From positions 1 to 64,000 of the forward strand of contig DAIDAO010000045.1 of the NCBI GenBank assembly GCA_027310575.1: 64,000 nucleotides of DNA, written 5' to 3'. This document shows, piece after piece, positions 55,410-63,476 of the stretch; the first letter of the stretch is position 1; each line of letters starts with the position of its first letter. Origin of the DNA: a bacterium. Lineage in GTDB: Archaea > Thermoproteota > Nitrososphaeria > Nitrososphaerales > Gagatemarchaeaceae. Below the pieces are notes generated by a model. It worked only from the letters and a program-made list of their open reading frames with translations. It was not told the DNA's origin and did no database searches. The position numbers and the translations under genes were made by a program.

Positions 55410-56069
55410 CTACCCTTGATTCACCACGTCTTGGCCGAGCGCCCTCTTGACCTCGATGTCCTCCACCTGTCCGAAGTCCCTGTAGAACTCGCCTATCGCG
55501 AGGAATGGCCCCGGGGTCTGGAGGCACACGACCCTCGTCCCGTCCTCTGCCAGGGTCTCGACGGCGTCCCTCGGGGCTACGGGCACGGCGACCACGATCT
55601 CCTTCGGCTTCCTCTTCTTCACCGACATCACGGCCGCGCCAACAGAGCTCCCTGTCGCGATCCCGTCGTCCACTATCAGGACGACCTTCCCGTCGAGTTC
55701 GGGGTAGGGCGCGTCCCCCCTGAGCCTCTGCATCCTGTCCCTCACCTCCTCCCTCTTCTTCCTGATCTGGTCGTCGAGGTATTCGGGGGTCGCTCCGAGG
55801 GACGCTGCAGCCTGCCTGTCCATGATGACGTCCCCTTCCTGAGTCACCGCCCCGAGCGCGAATTCAGGCTCCCCGGGCGCCTCGATCTTCCTCGTCACCA
55901 CTATGTCCAGGGGAGCCCCCAGTCCCTTCGCGACCTCGTTCGCGACTATCACCCCGCCTCGCGGGATTCCTAGGACCACCACGTCCTTCCCTCTGAACCC
56001 CTTCAGGGCCTCCGCCAGCTTCCTGCCCGCCTCCACTCTGTCTTTGAAGATCAAGGGATCCCCGCCCAC
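55410..56069 (-). CDS. Phosphoribosyltransferase-like protein
   Basis: VVVLGIPRGGVIVANEVAKGLGAPLDIVVTRKI, KVVLIVDDGIATGSS. Confidence 0.92.
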   Translation of the reverse strand: MGGDPLIFKDRVEAGRKLAEALKGFRGKDVVVLGIPRGGVIVANEVAKGLGAPLDIVVTRKIEAPGEPEFALGAVTQEGDVIMDRQAAASLGATPEYLDDQIRKKREEVRDRMQRLRGDAPYPELDGKVVLIVDDGIATGSSVGAAVMSVKKRKPKEIVVAVPVAPRDAVETLAEDGTRVVCLQTPGPFLAIGEFYRDFGQVEDIEVKRALGQDVVNQG

Positions 56070-56132
56070 GGTCGCACCGGGTGATATTTGGCTGATAACT
56101 TAAAGCGAGCTACCTGCGCCAGAATTCCTGTC

Positions 56133-56507
56133 ATGGCTGTAAAGCCCGCCGGAACCGTCAAGCCCCAGAGGGTCGACAGGGCGGTCAAGACCCAGATCGA
56201 GTGGCTCGTGGACAGGCACGACGGGGCCCCGAACTTCGAGATGCGGAGGTTCACGATCAAGCCTGGGGGGAGCATCCCCAAACACTACCACCCGGACGTC
56301 GAACACGAGCAGTACGTCCTCAAGGGGAGGTACAAGGTCGGCATCGGGGACGAGGTCCACGTCGTGAAGGCTGGGGACTCTATCTACATCCCAAAGGGGA
56401 CGCCTCACTGGTACAGGAACACGGGGAGGGGCAACGCAGAGTTCATCTGCATCGTCCCGAAGAAAGAGCAGTACGACTCCATCTACGTAGAGGCGGAGAG
56501 CTGCTGA
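56133..56507 (+). CDS. Cupin domain protein
   Basis: PGGSIPKHYHPDVEHEQYVLKGRYKVGIGDEVHVVKAGDSIYIPKGTPHWYRN. Confidence 0.93.
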   Translation: MAVKPAGTVKPQRVDRAVKTQIEWLVDRHDGAPNFEMRRFTIKPGGSIPKHYHPDVEHEQYVLKGRYKVGIGDEVHVVKAGDSIYIPKGTPHWYRNTGRGNAEFICIVPKKEQYDSIYVEAESC

Positions 56508-56517
56508 ACCCAGGGCG

Positions 56518-56916
56518 TCACTGAACCCTGGGGAACCTTGCCAGGGGTGCGCTCGGGCCGACGACCCAGACCTCCCACTCGCCCCTGATCTTCATGTCGA
56601 CCGAACCCAGCCTCCCCTGCGGCACCGCGAGTATCCTCCTCACTGAGCCCGTCCTGAAGAGGTAGGGCTGGAACCAGACGCTCGAATGGCGCTTCGCGCC
56701 GAGCCTCTTCATGTTGGGACGGGTCTCGCACTCCACGAGGACTATCTCCTCAGCCCCTCCCTTGGACCTGTAGCCGAGGAGGTCTGGCCTGTACGAAGAC
56801 CACGACACCTTCTCCCCGGGAGGGAAGAGCGGCTCTTCGATCACAGCGTAGTCCTCCCTTTCCAGCTCCCCCCTGACTACGGCCTTCATCGAACGGTGGA
56901 CGGGAGACTCTGCCAC
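56518..56916 (-). CDS. Hypothetical protein, nuclease-like
   Basis: 132-aa ORF; SYRPDLLGYRSKGGAEEIVLVECET suggests PD-(D/E)XK-like core. Confidence 0.6.
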   Translation of the reverse strand: MAESPVHRSMKAVVRGELEREDYAVIEEPLFPPGEKVSWSSYRPDLLGYRSKGGAEEIVLVECETRPNMKRLGAKRHSSVWFQPYLFRTGSVRRILAVPQGRLGSVDMKIRGEWEVWVVGPSAPLARFPRVQ

Positions 56917-57089
56917 GTCCGACCTGGCGCGCGCATCCGATTTGTCTCTTGGGATGGGCCAAAGTGGACCAGGGAGTCAAAGGTTTCCAGACGCGGGCAT
57001 GACCAATCAAATTGCGGCGGCCCTGGCGCGGAATCTTCTCGGCCGTGATACGGTGGTCAACAGAAAATTCGTTCTTTGTCAGCAACTAA

Positions 57090-57520
57090 AGCCAAGCTAG
57101 CATAACATGCTCGCGAACCAGTATGGTGGTAGCTCTCTCGCTGTTGGCTCTGCCGACGGCCTGGGGTGCAGTCCGAGTCGACGCCGGTTACGCGCGAGGT
57201 CGGGAATATTCCGGGCTGCCCCTCGGTCAGAGGCAGAGTCTTGTGCCCGCCAGAGCCCGGTGCGGTCGGACGACCGCGCCTCGGGAAGGTGGAGAAGCGC
57301 AAGCGGGGGGTGGAGACGCACGAAGGAGGAGGTACGCAGGAGGGCGGAGAACCCTTCTTCGTCCGAGCGAGGTGTGGAGCTCCATGCTTAGCACCGGACA
57401 CGGACGGCGAAGTGTTCGAACCCCGAAGGTGCACCGAATCCCGAAGGCGGCTCAACACCCGAGTGCGATTCGAAACCGGAACGAGGCGTGGAAGGAAGAT
57501 CGCATCTGACGCTGATGGGC
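57090..57520 (+). ncRNA. Candidate structured non-coding RNA (class unknown; strand inferred)
   Basis: No plausible CDS; nested complementary segments e.g. CCGGGCT 57211-57217/AGCCCGG 57254-57260, GCGGTC-GGAC-GACCGC 57262-57277, CGAGG 57195-57199/CCTCG 57279-57283, AGCCAA 57090-57095/TTGGCT 57144-57149. Confidence 0.35.
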
Positions 57521-57581
57521 AGACGAAAACAGCGAGGGGCGGCTTTGTCCTTAACTAGACGCCTCCTGACGGGGTCTTATC

Positions 57582-57914
57582 TTGAGCGAAGTCACTGCCC
57601 AGAACGGGGACACCGTGTCCGTCCACTACCTCGGCAAGTTCCCAGGCGGAAAGGTGTTCGACACGAGCATGAAAGCGGAAGCGATGAAGTCAGGGCTGTA
57701 CAACCCTGCCCGCGACTACAAGCCCCTGCAGGTCGTCCTGGGGCAGCACCAGGTCATCAGCGGCTTCGAGGAGGCCCTCGTCGGGATGAAGATCAACGAG
57801 ACCAAGGAGATAACCCTCCCGCCCGAGAAGGCCTACGGAAAGTCAGGAAGGCATCCCATGGCCGGGAAGACGCTTCAGTTCAGGCTGCTCGTCACGAACA
57901 TCAAGAGACCCTAG
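57582..57914 (+). CDS. FKBP-type peptidyl-prolyl isomerase
   Basis: NGDTVSVHYLGKFPGGKVFDTS, VVLGQHQVISGFEEALVGMKINETKEITLPPEKAYG. Confidence 0.94.
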   Translation: MSEVTAQNGDTVSVHYLGKFPGGKVFDTSMKAEAMKSGLYNPARDYKPLQVVLGQHQVISGFEEALVGMKINETKEITLPPEKAYGKSGRHPMAGKTLQFRLLVTNIKRP

Positions 57915-58539
57915 AAGCATGGGAATGGGCCCGCTCGTGCCTTTCGTACCAAGCCCTCACCTTGGCCCTGTTGCCGCACCCCGTCGAGCTGCACCACTTC
58001 TTGGTCCCGCTTCTCGTCTCGTCTAGGAAGACCCAGCCGCACCCCTCCTCTTCGTTGGCGCACTCCCTGACCCTCCCCAGCTGATCCGAAGTCAGGAGGT
58101 CGGCCGCGGATTTCGCGATCGGCCAGAGCATCCTACCCTCCGCTCCCTTGCCGGGGACCGTCGCCCATCCGTACTCTTCGCCTGTCCTTATGATGCTCGA
58201 CGAGACCGGATAGTCAGATAGGAACCTGTTGAGGATGCCGACGTCTTCTACGCTCGGGTGCTCGTCATGAGCCACAGCCGAGAAGATCCTGTATATCGTC
58301 TCTCGAAGCTGGAGCGCCTTCCGGAGCGCGCTTTCCTCGGCATGCTCCTCCCTCGCCCTCCTCAGAATCGATGGCGCCTCGTCGCTGGGGATTATGCCCT
58401 TCTTGATGCTCCAGTCAACCAGGGAGCTGAACGTCGCGAGGCTGTCCGCCCGCTTCTCCCCGTTCCTCCAGTCCACCGTATTCGAGAAGTCAAGACCGAG
58501 TTCTAGGCTGGGGTTCTCGTCCACGGTTCTCGCCATCAC
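57901..58539 (-). CDS. CGNR zinc-finger / ABATE-domain regulator
   Basis: LGLDFSNTVDWR, CGWVFLDETRSGTKKWCSSTGCGNRAKVRAWYERHERA. Confidence 0.92.
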   Translation of the reverse strand: MMARTVDENPSLELGLDFSNTVDWRNGEKRADSLATFSSLVDWSIKKGIIPSDEAPSILRRAREEHAEESALRKALQLRETIYRIFSAVAHDEHPSVEDVGILNRFLSDYPVSSSIIRTGEEYGWATVPGKGAEGRMLWPIAKSAADLLTSDQLGRVRECANEEEGCGWVFLDETRSGTKKWCSSTGCGNRAKVRAWYERHERAHSHASRVS

Positions 58540-58585
58540 TTTCGCGCTCCCCTGTGTGTTATATTAACCTAACTACCAAACATCG

Positions 58586-58599
58586 CTTAACTAGTTAAG
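58586..58599. promoter_or_regulatory. 14-bp perfect palindrome CTTAACTAGTTAAG in divergent promoter, flanked by TAACC-type repeats
   Basis: Read directly; TTAACCTAACTACC at 58564-58577 and CTAACCAACTAACC at 58610-58623. Confidence 0.65.
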
Positions 58600-58637
58600 A
58601 CATAAATACCTAACCAACTAACCCCCTGACGGTCGTT

Positions 58638-58832
58638 ATGTCGAGAACAACCCAAGCGGAACTGACGGCGGCCGAGGTCACCGGTCCTATTTCTGGGGCC
58701 AGAGCCGTCCCCATAGAGGCGGCCGGGGGAGCGAAGGAGGTCGCCGACAAGGTGAGGCAGGGGAAGGCGGTCCTCAAGATAGTCGAGACCCCGTGGGGGG
58801 TCGAGTTCTACGTAGTCGAGGTGGAGGCCTGA
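58638..58832 (+). CDS. Hypothetical small protein (64 aa)
   Basis: ORF with TATA-like ATAAATA about 30 nt upstream. Confidence 0.6.
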   Translation: MSRTTQAELTAAEVTGPISGARAVPIEAAGGAKEVADKVRQGKAVLKIVETPWGVEFYVVEVEA

Positions 58833-58834
58833 GC

Positions 58835-59197
58835 ATGAGCAGGGAAGGAAGGGTGCAGGTCGTGGTCAGGAGCCGCCAGGTCCCCTCCAGGACCGTCGAG
58901 TTCCCGTCGCGCCAGATGCTCCCGACGGGGGGCCGCTACGGCGCGGGGCTGGAGAGGGGGGTCGTCTTCGAGTCCGTGCTGGACGACGAGCACCGCAAGG
59001 CAATCGAGGAAGGGCGCAGGCTCGCCTGCAGCCTCGGGCTCGCACTGGAGGTGGTAGACCAGTCGAAGCTGGGCCTGTTCAGGCGCATGCTGTCGTCCCT
59101 GCGGGGAAGCGAACCCGCGGGCGTCAGCGTCGTCGTGTCTCCCCTCCCGGCGGGGGCGCAGATGGGCCCGCCGCACGCCATGGCGCAGGGGCGTTAG
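58835..59197 (+). CDS. Hypothetical protein
   Basis: ATG two nt after stop of upstream gene; 120 aa. Confidence 0.65.
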   Translation: MSREGRVQVVVRSRQVPSRTVEFPSRQMLPTGGRYGAGLERGVVFESVLDDEHRKAIEEGRRLACSLGLALEVVDQSKLGLFRRMLSSLRGSEPAGVSVVVSPLPAGAQMGPPHAMAQGR

Positions 59198-59210
59198 GGC
59201 AGTCCAGCCG

Positions 59211-60071
59211 TTGAACCGTCAGTCCAACGGGGTCGCGCTTACTGTCGGGGCCAGCCTGATCTGGGGGACCAGCTTCGTCGCGACGAGCGTCGGGCTGCAG
59301 TACTCGAACGCGTACGTGCTGCTCTTCGAACGGTTCCTCATCGCGAGCGCAGCCATCTTCGCGGTGGGCTTCTTCATCAGGTCGGCGAGGGTCTGGCCGG
59401 AGCTCCCGAGGGCCCGGACGTGGGTCCTTGGAGGGGTCTACGCTGCCTCGTTCCTGCTCCAGTTCCTTGGGCAGGCAATCTCCGGGGCGTCGGCATCGGC
59501 CCTGCTCTCGAACCTCTTCGTGATCTTCGTGCCAGTGGCGGCCTACTTCGTCCTCCAGGAGCGCCTCCCGAACGCGTCCAAGGCCGCGGTGGGGCTCAGC
59601 GTCTTCGGTGCTTTCCTCGTCTTCCCGTCGGGGCTCCAGTTCTCATCAGGCACGGCCGGGGACCTGCTTCTCGTGGGGTCCGCCCTCGGGTACACCGTCT
59701 TCATCGTCCTCGGGAAGAAGTACGACGTCTCGTCCCTGTCGAGCTCCTTCGCAGTGATCGTGTCTATGACCGTGATAATGGCCCCGGTGGCGTTCCTGGC
59801 CGGCGGTCCCGTATCCCTCGGCACCTTCGCGGTCGCCGGCGCCCTGGAGCCTGCGCTCTGGCTCGGCGTCCCCTGCACCGTGATCGCCCTGGCGATGTAC
59901 ACCCGGGGCCTCGCTTCGATCCGTGCCACCCAGTCGGCGACGCTGCTGCTCCTTGAAATCGTGGTCGGGGTGGCGCTGTCCGTCTGGCTCCTCGGCAACG
60001 TGCTGAGCGCGCCTCAGGTGCTCGGGGCCGTAGTCATCTCGGTCGCAGTGCTGCTGTCTTCACGCGGCTGA
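59211..60071 (+). CDS. EamA/DMT-family transporter
   Basis: 10-TM pattern, ASLIWGTSFVATSVGL, GASASALLSNLFVIFVPVAAYFVLQERL. Confidence 0.9.
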   Translation: MNRQSNGVALTVGASLIWGTSFVATSVGLQYSNAYVLLFERFLIASAAIFAVGFFIRSARVWPELPRARTWVLGGVYAASFLLQFLGQAISGASASALLSNLFVIFVPVAAYFVLQERLPNASKAAVGLSVFGAFLVFPSGLQFSSGTAGDLLLVGSALGYTVFIVLGKKYDVSSLSSSFAVIVSMTVIMAPVAFLAGGPVSLGTFAVAGALEPALWLGVPCTVIALAMYTRGLASIRATQSATLLLLEIVVGVALSVWLLGNVLSAPQVLGAVVISVAVLLSSRG

Positions 60072-60187
60072 ACCCGGCCTACGGGAGGCCCGGGGCGCCG
60101 AAAACCCTCAAAACCTTCACTCTTCTTGTGTATTCGCCTTGACACCGAAGCTATTTACCTCAAGGCGGCCATCCCGTTGATACAGGC

Positions 60188-60469
60188 ATGGCAAAAAGAG
60201 CCTTCACGATAGACATCGGGACGGAGAAGATCCAGGTCGAGGGGCACGCCCACCAGAACGTGGCCGTGAAGTACCTCATGAAGCGCCGCAGGAGCCTCAT
60301 ATTCACGAAAGACCCGGCGAAGGTCGAGAAGCTCTTCTCAGAGGTCCCGAAACGGATCAGCATCATCGGGGCGAACGTCACGAAGACCTACAACGTCAGC
60401 TGGGAGAGGGTGAGCACAGGCGAGTTCGCAGGGGCCAGGTTCACCTTCACGCTCGAAGAGGTCAAGTAG
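60188..60469 (+). CDS. Hypothetical basic protein (93 aa)
   Basis: Conserved-looking ORF with leaderless-type context. Confidence 0.65.
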   Translation: MAKRAFTIDIGTEKIQVEGHAHQNVAVKYLMKRRRSLIFTKDPAKVEKLFSEVPKRISIIGANVTKTYNVSWERVSTGEFAGARFTFTLEEVK

Positions 60470-60506
60470 GACATCCTTTTCAGCAGGCCCTTCCTGGCGC
60501 GCCAAG

Positions 60507-60704
60507 ATGGCACCAGGTTACAGGCGGGACGCTTACAGCGACGCCATAGACAGGATCAGGTCGCAGCACGCAGATTCGATCAAGCACGCCAAGCTGACGG
60601 TCGAGTGCCCGAAGTGCGGGACGAAGCAGGTCATAGCCGAGACCCCGGGCAGGCGCGTCTGCGTGAAGTGCGGCTTCGAGTTCCGTCCGCTGCAGGAGCG
60701 CTAG
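60507..60704 (+). CDS. Zinc-ribbon protein (65 aa)
   Basis: VECPKCGTKQVIAETPGRRVCVKCGFEF. Confidence 0.7.
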   Translation: MAPGYRRDAYSDAIDRIRSQHADSIKHAKLTVECPKCGTKQVIAETPGRRVCVKCGFEFRPLQER

Positions 60705-61099
60705 CCCTTCGCGAAGTGCTTCTTCAGGGGCTCCCAGTAGTACTCCTTCCACCCCTCCGCGTAGTACTCCAGCTGCTCCTTCGGCACCTTCGAATGGACC
60801 ATCGTCAGCTCCGTCTGCTCCCCCTTCGGCCTGAGCCTGATTTCCATCCTTGACTGCGGGTATCCCTCGGGCCATTCGGTCGTGCTCCACAGGTGCACTA
60901 TCTTCTTCCCCTTCTGCAGCTCGACGTACTTCCCAGAGATGTATCCGTCCCCGGCAGTGAACTTCCCGCCCACCCTCGGGCTCCCGGTCGCAGCCTGACC
61001 TGTGAACGCTGCGTGCTGCTTCGGGTCTACGTAGGCCTCGTACACCTCCAGCGGGGCCGCGCCTATCAGTACCGTCTGCCTGATGGTGCCGAACTTCAC
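60701..61099 (-). CDS. SRPBCC/AHSA1-like protein
   Basis: IRQTVLIGAAPLEVYEAYVDPKQHAAFTG...YYWEPLKKHF; GTG start overlaps 61096 ORF by 4 nt. Confidence 0.87.
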   Translation of the reverse strand: MKFGTIRQTVLIGAAPLEVYEAYVDPKQHAAFTGQAATGSPRVGGKFTAGDGYISGKYVELQKGKKIVHLWSTTEWPEGYPQSRMEIRLRPKGEQTELTMVHSKVPKEQLEYYAEGWKEYYWEPLKKHFAKG

Positions 61100-61317
61100 G
61101 CCCGCTTCTTCCAGGCCTGCGCCCGCTTGCAGAACTCCTCTGCTTCGCCCACGGCCCTTTCGCACCGCCTGTAGTGGCCGATGACCTCCCGGAGCAGCTC
61201 CTCTATGGGGGTCGGGGCGCCTGGGCACTCGGAGTCTAACTGCGCGCGTATCTCCATCAGAGGCTGCCAGACGTCGGTCGGGACCACGACGGGCACTCCC
61301 TGCTTGCTCTTCGCCAT
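61096..61317 (-). CDS. Hypothetical protein (73 aa)
   Basis: Coupled to SRPBCC gene; VPTDVWQPLMEIRAQLDSECPG... Confidence 0.65.
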   Translation of the reverse strand: MAKSKQGVPVVVPTDVWQPLMEIRAQLDSECPGAPTPIEELLREVIGHYRRCERAVGEAEEFCKRAQAWKKRA

Positions 61318-61359
61318 GGCCTCCGGTGGAGGGCGACGGTATTTCTGGGTTGAGCGCGC

Positions 61360-62376
61360 CTAGAGCCCTATGCTGTTGATCAGCCCGCCCGAGTTGCCGT
61401 CCATCACCAGGACGATCTTCCCGTTCTTGTGGTCGTACCTGGCGAACCACACGGGCGCATGAAGGAGCTCTGCTTCCCCGACGTCCGACTGGGTCGACAG
61501 CTGCTGGATCATGTGGTGGGCGGCGTGGGCCCTGTCCGACTGGAGCTGGTCCACGAGCGTCTTCGCCTGCGTCTTTGCGACCTCCTCCCCGACGTCGCCG
61601 TTCATGACCTTCATCCCCTTCACCTTAGTCTCGTCGAAGAGCACCCTGTCTTCGAGCCTGAACTGGTAGTCCCTGGGCTGGTACTCGCCGAGCGCCTTCA
61701 GACCGACTATAGGGAAGTTGTAGTCGTTGTCCATCTGGTAGGCCCTGCTGTTGCCCTGCCCTCCACCGAAGCCTCCGCCACCCACCATGGTTCCGAGCAC
61801 CATCCCTGTCACCAGGCCCCCTCCGCCGAATCCGTTCCTCCTCCCGCCCCCGATGGCTCCCCCCATTATGCCTGCGAGCGCGGCCGTTGTCGCGATCTGC
61901 CCCGCCTCCGCCGCCATGTCCACTGCCACGAGCGAGGTCCTCGCGGAGACCGGGATGAGCCAGTAGGGGACGATCGCCAGGCTCAGCTCCTCGAGCGTGG
62001 ACGACTCCTGCAGGTGCCTGTGAAGAAGCCCCCTGTCCATGAGGCCGTGTATCTCCTTCAGGACGTCTTCCTGCTGGGTCAACTTCGCAGGGAGCATGGT
62101 GTGCTTGCTGATGCTCTTCCACCCCTCGTTCCCCAGCGAGACGCTGCTCCCGCAGTACGCGCACGTGATCAGCATCTCTCCGAACTTGGGCGATATCGGG
62201 GCGCCGCAGCTAGGGCACTTCAGGGACGTGGCGCCGGTCGGCGCGAGCACCTGCTGGGTCTGCGGTTGCTGCTGTTGGCCCGAGACCATGCTGACCTTGA
62301 AGCCGCACTTGTAGCAGAACCCGGCATCGTCAGGAAGCTGGGCGCCGCACTTCGGACAGAACAGAGCCACGGTCAC
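61360..62376 (-). CDS. Double zinc-ribbon, glycine-rich membrane protein (YdjG-like)
   Basis: FCPKCGAQLPDDAGFCYKCGF, LKCPSCGAPISPKFGEMLITCAYCGSSV, Gly-rich hydrophobic segment. Confidence 0.75.
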   Translation of the reverse strand: MTVALFCPKCGAQLPDDAGFCYKCGFKVSMVSGQQQQPQTQQVLAPTGATSLKCPSCGAPISPKFGEMLITCAYCGSSVSLGNEGWKSISKHTMLPAKLTQQEDVLKEIHGLMDRGLLHRHLQESSTLEELSLAIVPYWLIPVSARTSLVAVDMAAEAGQIATTAALAGIMGGAIGGGRRNGFGGGGLVTGMVLGTMVGGGGFGGGQGNSRAYQMDNDYNFPIVGLKALGEYQPRDYQFRLEDRVLFDETKVKGMKVMNGDVGEEVAKTQAKTLVDQLQSDRAHAAHHMIQQLSTQSDVGEAELLHAPVWFARYDHKNGKIVLVMDGNSGGLINSIGL

Positions 62377-63471
62377 CTACAGCTTGCTTCCGCAGTTGTT
62401 GCAGAACTTCGCTCCGGCCGTGATCGGGCTCCCACAGTTGGGACAGAACTTGCCAGAGCCTGCGGGCGCGGGGGGCCCTTCAGGTGCGGGCATGCTCGCA
62501 CCGCAGTTCGGGCAGAACTTCACTGTGGCCGGGACAAGAGAGCCGCAGCTGGGGCAGCTCCTGTTCATCACGTTCTGGCCCATACCCTGAGCCATCTGGC
62601 CTCCGATAGCATAACCGACTCCAAGACCCGCGCCCAGCCCAGCGGTCACCCCTGCCCCGCCCGACGGGTTCTTCGCGGCGTCGTCTATGGCCTTTCCTGT
62701 CTGGTACTGCATGTAGTTCACCCCCAGCACCTGCATCTCCGACCTGGTGTCTATCGCCTTCTGCACCTCGTCGGGGAGGCTGATGGTCAGCCCCGAGATC
62801 TTGTTGACCTCGATTCCGAACTGCCCGAGGTGGTCCGGCCCCGCAGCCAGGACCTCCTGCTCGATGTTCGTCAGGTTCGCCGCCAGGTCAGTCACCTTGA
62901 GCCCCTGCTGCTTCATCTTCCCGAGGGCGTTGTAGACGAGTATGACGACCTGCTCCTTGACCCTCCCCTCCACGTCGTCCGAGGTGTCTGCGCCGAACGT
63001 CCCCACGAACTGGTTGATGAACAGCTCAGGGGACGATATCTTCCACCTGTACTCCCCGAAGACCCGCAGGTTCACGATGCCGAACGTGGGGTCTGTGAAC
63101 TGGTACGGCTGGGTGCTGCCGAACTTCCCGTCCAGGTAGCGCTTGGGGACGTAGTAGACCTCGGCCCACTGAGTGACCCCTGTGAAGAACTTCAGCAGCT
63201 TCCCGACAACGGGCGCGTTGAAGTCGGTCAGGGCGTACCTGTTCGGCTGGTCGAAGTAGGTGAGCGCCTTGCCGTCCCTGTAGAACACAGCGATCTCGTC
63301 CTCCCTGACCACGATGTTGTCGTTGAGCCTGATCTGCCGGGGCGCCTTCCACAGGACGTTGTAGACCCCTGGGGCGGGCTGCTTGAACTGGTCGTCCCAC
63401 GCGAACGTGGTGGACCCGAATACGCTTCCGCCTGTCGCAGGCACGGGGTCGCTCTTCTTTCCAAACACCAT
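62377..63471 (-). CDS. SPFH-domain protein with C-terminal zinc ribbons (YdjI-like)
   Basis: FGEYRWKISSPELFINQFVGTFG..., three C-terminal CPxCG ribbons (SCPSCGSLVPATVKFCPNCGASM...KFCPNCGSPITAGAKFCNNCGSKL). Confidence 0.88.
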   Translation of the reverse strand: MVFGKKSDPVPATGGSVFGSTTFAWDDQFKQPAPGVYNVLWKAPRQIRLNDNIVVREDEIAVFYRDGKALTYFDQPNRYALTDFNAPVVGKLLKFFTGVTQWAEVYYVPKRYLDGKFGSTQPYQFTDPTFGIVNLRVFGEYRWKISSPELFINQFVGTFGADTSDDVEGRVKEQVVILVYNALGKMKQQGLKVTDLAANLTNIEQEVLAAGPDHLGQFGIEVNKISGLTISLPDEVQKAIDTRSEMQVLGVNYMQYQTGKAIDDAAKNPSGGAGVTAGLGAGLGVGYAIGGQMAQGMGQNVMNRSCPSCGSLVPATVKFCPNCGASMPAPEGPPAPAGSGKFCPNCGSPITAGAKFCNNCGSKL

Positions 63472-63476
63472 CGCGA

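Noticed and set aside
57090-57520. Assignment as RNase P RNA, SRP RNA, 5S rRNA or tRNA
   Set aside because: Hallmark motifs (GAAAGUCC, GGAAGG-AGCAGC, 5S GAACnCGGAAGU, canonical T/D arms) not found by eye; GTTCGAACC at about 57415 lacks a pairing T-stem
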